A stretch of DNA of 64,000 nucleotides, taken from VGSG01 sp040756375 (GTDB taxonomy: Bacteria > Desulfobacterota > Desulfomonilia > Desulfomonilales > Desulfomonilaceae). The translations under genes were made by a program, and so were the position numbers. How positions within the stretch are numbered: position 1 is the stretch's first letter; each line of letters opens with the position of its first letter. The notes under the pieces were generated by a model. The model saw only the letters and a program-made list of their open reading frames with translations. It was not told the DNA's origin and did no database searches. The stretch lies in assembly GCA_040756375.1 (NCBI GenBank), contig JBFLZC010000011.1, positions 72,234 through 136,233 of the forward strand, in the 5' to 3' direction. Below are positions 62,542 to 64,000 of this stretch, one piece after another.

Positions 62542-63692
62542 TATAAGACCTCCCGCTCCTTGCGACGCAGCTCATCTACAACAGTCTGGAACACAGTTCT
62601 TTGATCCATTGTCAGCGGATCGCCGGTTACTTCCTGGAAGAAGCCGGAAAAAAGATCCAGGTCGTTCATACGGCGATGATCCTGCCTGCCGGCTGACTTG
62701 TCGCCGCGTGCGGTCAGATGAGGGCGCTCCACGTGGAGCACGTTGGGGAAGATCTGCCTCAGCTTGCCCATCAGATCCAAAATCGGCTGGGTATCGAGCA
62801 GGGTGACCATGAGGTAATCTTGGCGACTTCCGTAGAGATCGGGATCATTGAGGAGTTGATCCAAATAGCCCTCGATGCGTCGCACGTCACGTCTTGGCGT
62901 CAGGGCCACGTTTTCCACTGTGGCTTTTCCGGATTCGTCGATCTCCACCAGACTCACGGTGCGGGGTTGATCTCCGTCCGCAAAGGAGTACTTTAGGAGC
63001 GACCCCGCGTAGCGAACGCTCTCCCGGCCCGCAGCCTGAGGCCGATGCAGGTGCCCTAGCGCAACGTAGTTGAAGTCCTCGAAGAGCTCCGCGCTGACGC
63101 GGTCCGCCCCTCCGACGGATAAAGGTCGCTCTGATTCGCTCTCCTCCCCCCCCGCAACGAAAGCATGGGCAACCAAAACAGACCGGTTCCCCTGGGGATG
63201 TCGGCTCCGCACCTGCTTCAGGTATGCGGTCATCACTGCCTGATGATCGCGACCTTGCTCCAACTCTAAAGCAGCTTCAACCACCGCGGGTTCCGCGTAC
63301 GGAATCGCGTAGAAACGCACTGTCCCGGCCCTGTCATCCAGCGTCACGCACTCCGCCGTCGGGGCGGGTGAACCGAAGATATGCAGATCTTCGGCTGCCA
63401 TGACCTTCGAGCCGAAACCGAGCCGATCCGGGCTATCGTGGTTGCCCGCTATCATGATTACAGGAATTCGCAGGTCCAGGATGAACCGCGAGAGGACATA
63501 GTCCAAGAGGCGCACCGCATCAGGCGGCGGAACCGCTCTATCGTAGATATCTCCTGAGACGACAACTGCGTCAGGACACACGGACCGGGCGAGCTCAATC
63601 AACTGGTCGAGCACATGCGCCTGGTCCTCGGTGAGGTGCAGCCCATAGAAGAGTCGCCCAAGGTGCCAGTCCGCGGTGTGGATGAACCTCAT
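62541..63692 (-). CDS. sbcD: exonuclease SbcCD, subunit SbcD
   Basis: The Mre11-like nuclease has its five metal-binding motifs visible: HTADWHLGR, SGDIYDRAV, GNHDSPDR, LVAHAFV and GHLHRPQ. I start at ATG 63692 (MRFIHTADWH), with GGAG 7 bases upstream; the frame is open to 63788. The length is 383 residues. It is the first gene of the sbcD-sbcC pair. Confidence 0.95.
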   Translation of the reverse strand: MRFIHTADWHLGRLFYGLHLTEDQAHVLDQLIELARSVCPDAVVVSGDIYDRAVPPPDAVRLLDYVLSRFILDLRIPVIMIAGNHDSPDRLGFGSKVMAAEDLHIFGSPAPTAECVTLDDRAGTVRFYAIPYAEPAVVEAALELEQGRDHQAVMTAYLKQVRSRHPQGNRSVLVAHAFVAGGEESESERPLSVGGADRVSAELFEDFNYVALGHLHRPQAAGRESVRYAGSLLKYSFADGDQPRTVSLVEIDESGKATVENVALTPRRDVRRIEGYLDQLLNDPDLYGSRQDYLMVTLLDTQPILDLMGKLRQIFPNVLHVERPHLTARGDKSAGRQDHRRMNDLDLFSGFFQEVTGDPLTMDQRTVFQTVVDELRRKEREVL

Positions 63693-63740
63693 CGGTACTC
63701 CGGAGATGAGTGATACCGATACGCGTTCAAGAAAGTAAGA

Positions 63741-63775
63741 CGGGGAGAACCTTTTTGTAAAAAGGTTCCTCCCCG
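63741..63775. repeat. hairpin repeat, CCTTTTT...AAAAAGG family
   Basis: CGGGGAGAACCTTTTT pairs with AAAAAGGTTCCTCCCCG with one extra base. Sisters are at 36642-36679 and 38101-38138. It is located just upstream of sbcD. Confidence 0.65.
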
Positions 63776-63801
63776 AACCCCTTTCCAAAAACTTCTATGT
63801 G

Positions 63802-63847
63802 CCTCTGGTATTTCGTCTTCCTGTCCAGGAAGACAAAATACCAGAGG
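63802..63847. repeat. 22-base-arm inverted repeat
   Basis: Arms CCTCTGGTATTTCGTCTTCC.. and ..GGAAGACAAAATACCAGAGG flank two bases with one mismatch. I see no other copy in the window. Bases 63848-64000 hold no gene that I can support. Confidence 0.7.
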
Positions 63848-64000
63848 AATATAGAGTTTCTTGAAGGGGGCTCTGGGGCATTCGCGCTAACTTCTCTAGA
63901 GCCACAGACATTCATTTAGCAGTTCATCCATTTTCATCAGACGTTTTCGAGGTCGCTCCGCGAGCTTTTTGCACAGGTTTTTCCAGTCCTTAAGTCGCGA

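Overview
The window looks like a chromosomal piece of a Desulfobacterota (delta-proteobacterial) anaerobe, perhaps close to Desulfomonile or the Syntrophobacter group. This is an inference from gene content: SelB plus an in-window selenoprotein, multiheme c-type cytochromes, a molybdopterin oxidoreductase with a four-cluster ferredoxin, many PAS-type signalling proteins, and a large acyl-CoA catabolic cluster. There is no rRNA, and no tRNA or CRISPR array that I could recognise.

Layout. 0.2-3 kb: a small hypothetical gene and an ABC exporter. 3.3-9.7 kb (+): a housekeeping run tgt-yajC-secD-secF-holB-ricT. 10-18 kb (+): solute-binding protein, selB, queH (queuosine, like tgt), an exported glutamine-amidotransferase-like protein, and a molybdoenzyme with its Fe-S partner. 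18-30.4 kb: signalling genes (two hybrid histidine-kinase-type proteins, a CHASE2-cyclase protein, a Ser/Thr kinase), two tandem orphan phosphate-type binding proteins and a pentapeptide-repeat protein. 30.5-43.7 kb (-): a fatty-acid or related acyl-CoA degradation cluster. It holds two CoA ligases, an acyl-CoA dehydrogenase, a thiolase, a peroxisome-like hydratase/dehydrogenase/SCP2 protein, a four-domain fusion (HMG-CoA-synthase-like + DUF35 + SDR + SCP2) and a TetR regulator. A DUF559 nuclease gene sits inside a repeat cluster in the middle. 43.7-49.1 kb: an accessory patch with orphan genes, a decayed second copy of the tetR 5' end with its operator, hicB, a trypsin-like protease and a MntA-HepT toxin-antitoxin pair bounded by inverted repeats. 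49.5-55.5 kb: a diguanylate cyclase, a small zinc-ribbon protein, a methyltransferase, a selenocysteine-containing AhpD-like protein (normally missed because its UGA reads as stop) and a sensor kinase. 56-58.5 kb: an octaheme lipoprotein and a NapC-like cytochrome. 59.5-63.7 kb: sbcCD.

The most notable points are: (1) an AhpD/CMD-like selenoprotein with a C-x-x-U motif and a plausible SECIS hairpin, with selB in the same window; (2) a short recurring 'KYG' helical module, four copies in three unrelated proteins; (3) bacterial versions of the peroxisomal multifunctional enzyme, one fused to an HMGS-like domain that has Leu where the nucleophilic Cys should be; (4) signalling proteins with missing catalytic residues (a kinase without its phospho-His, a cyclase without its first metal Asp); (5) several families of dispersed inverted repeats, one of which brackets and partly encodes a DUF559 nuclease.
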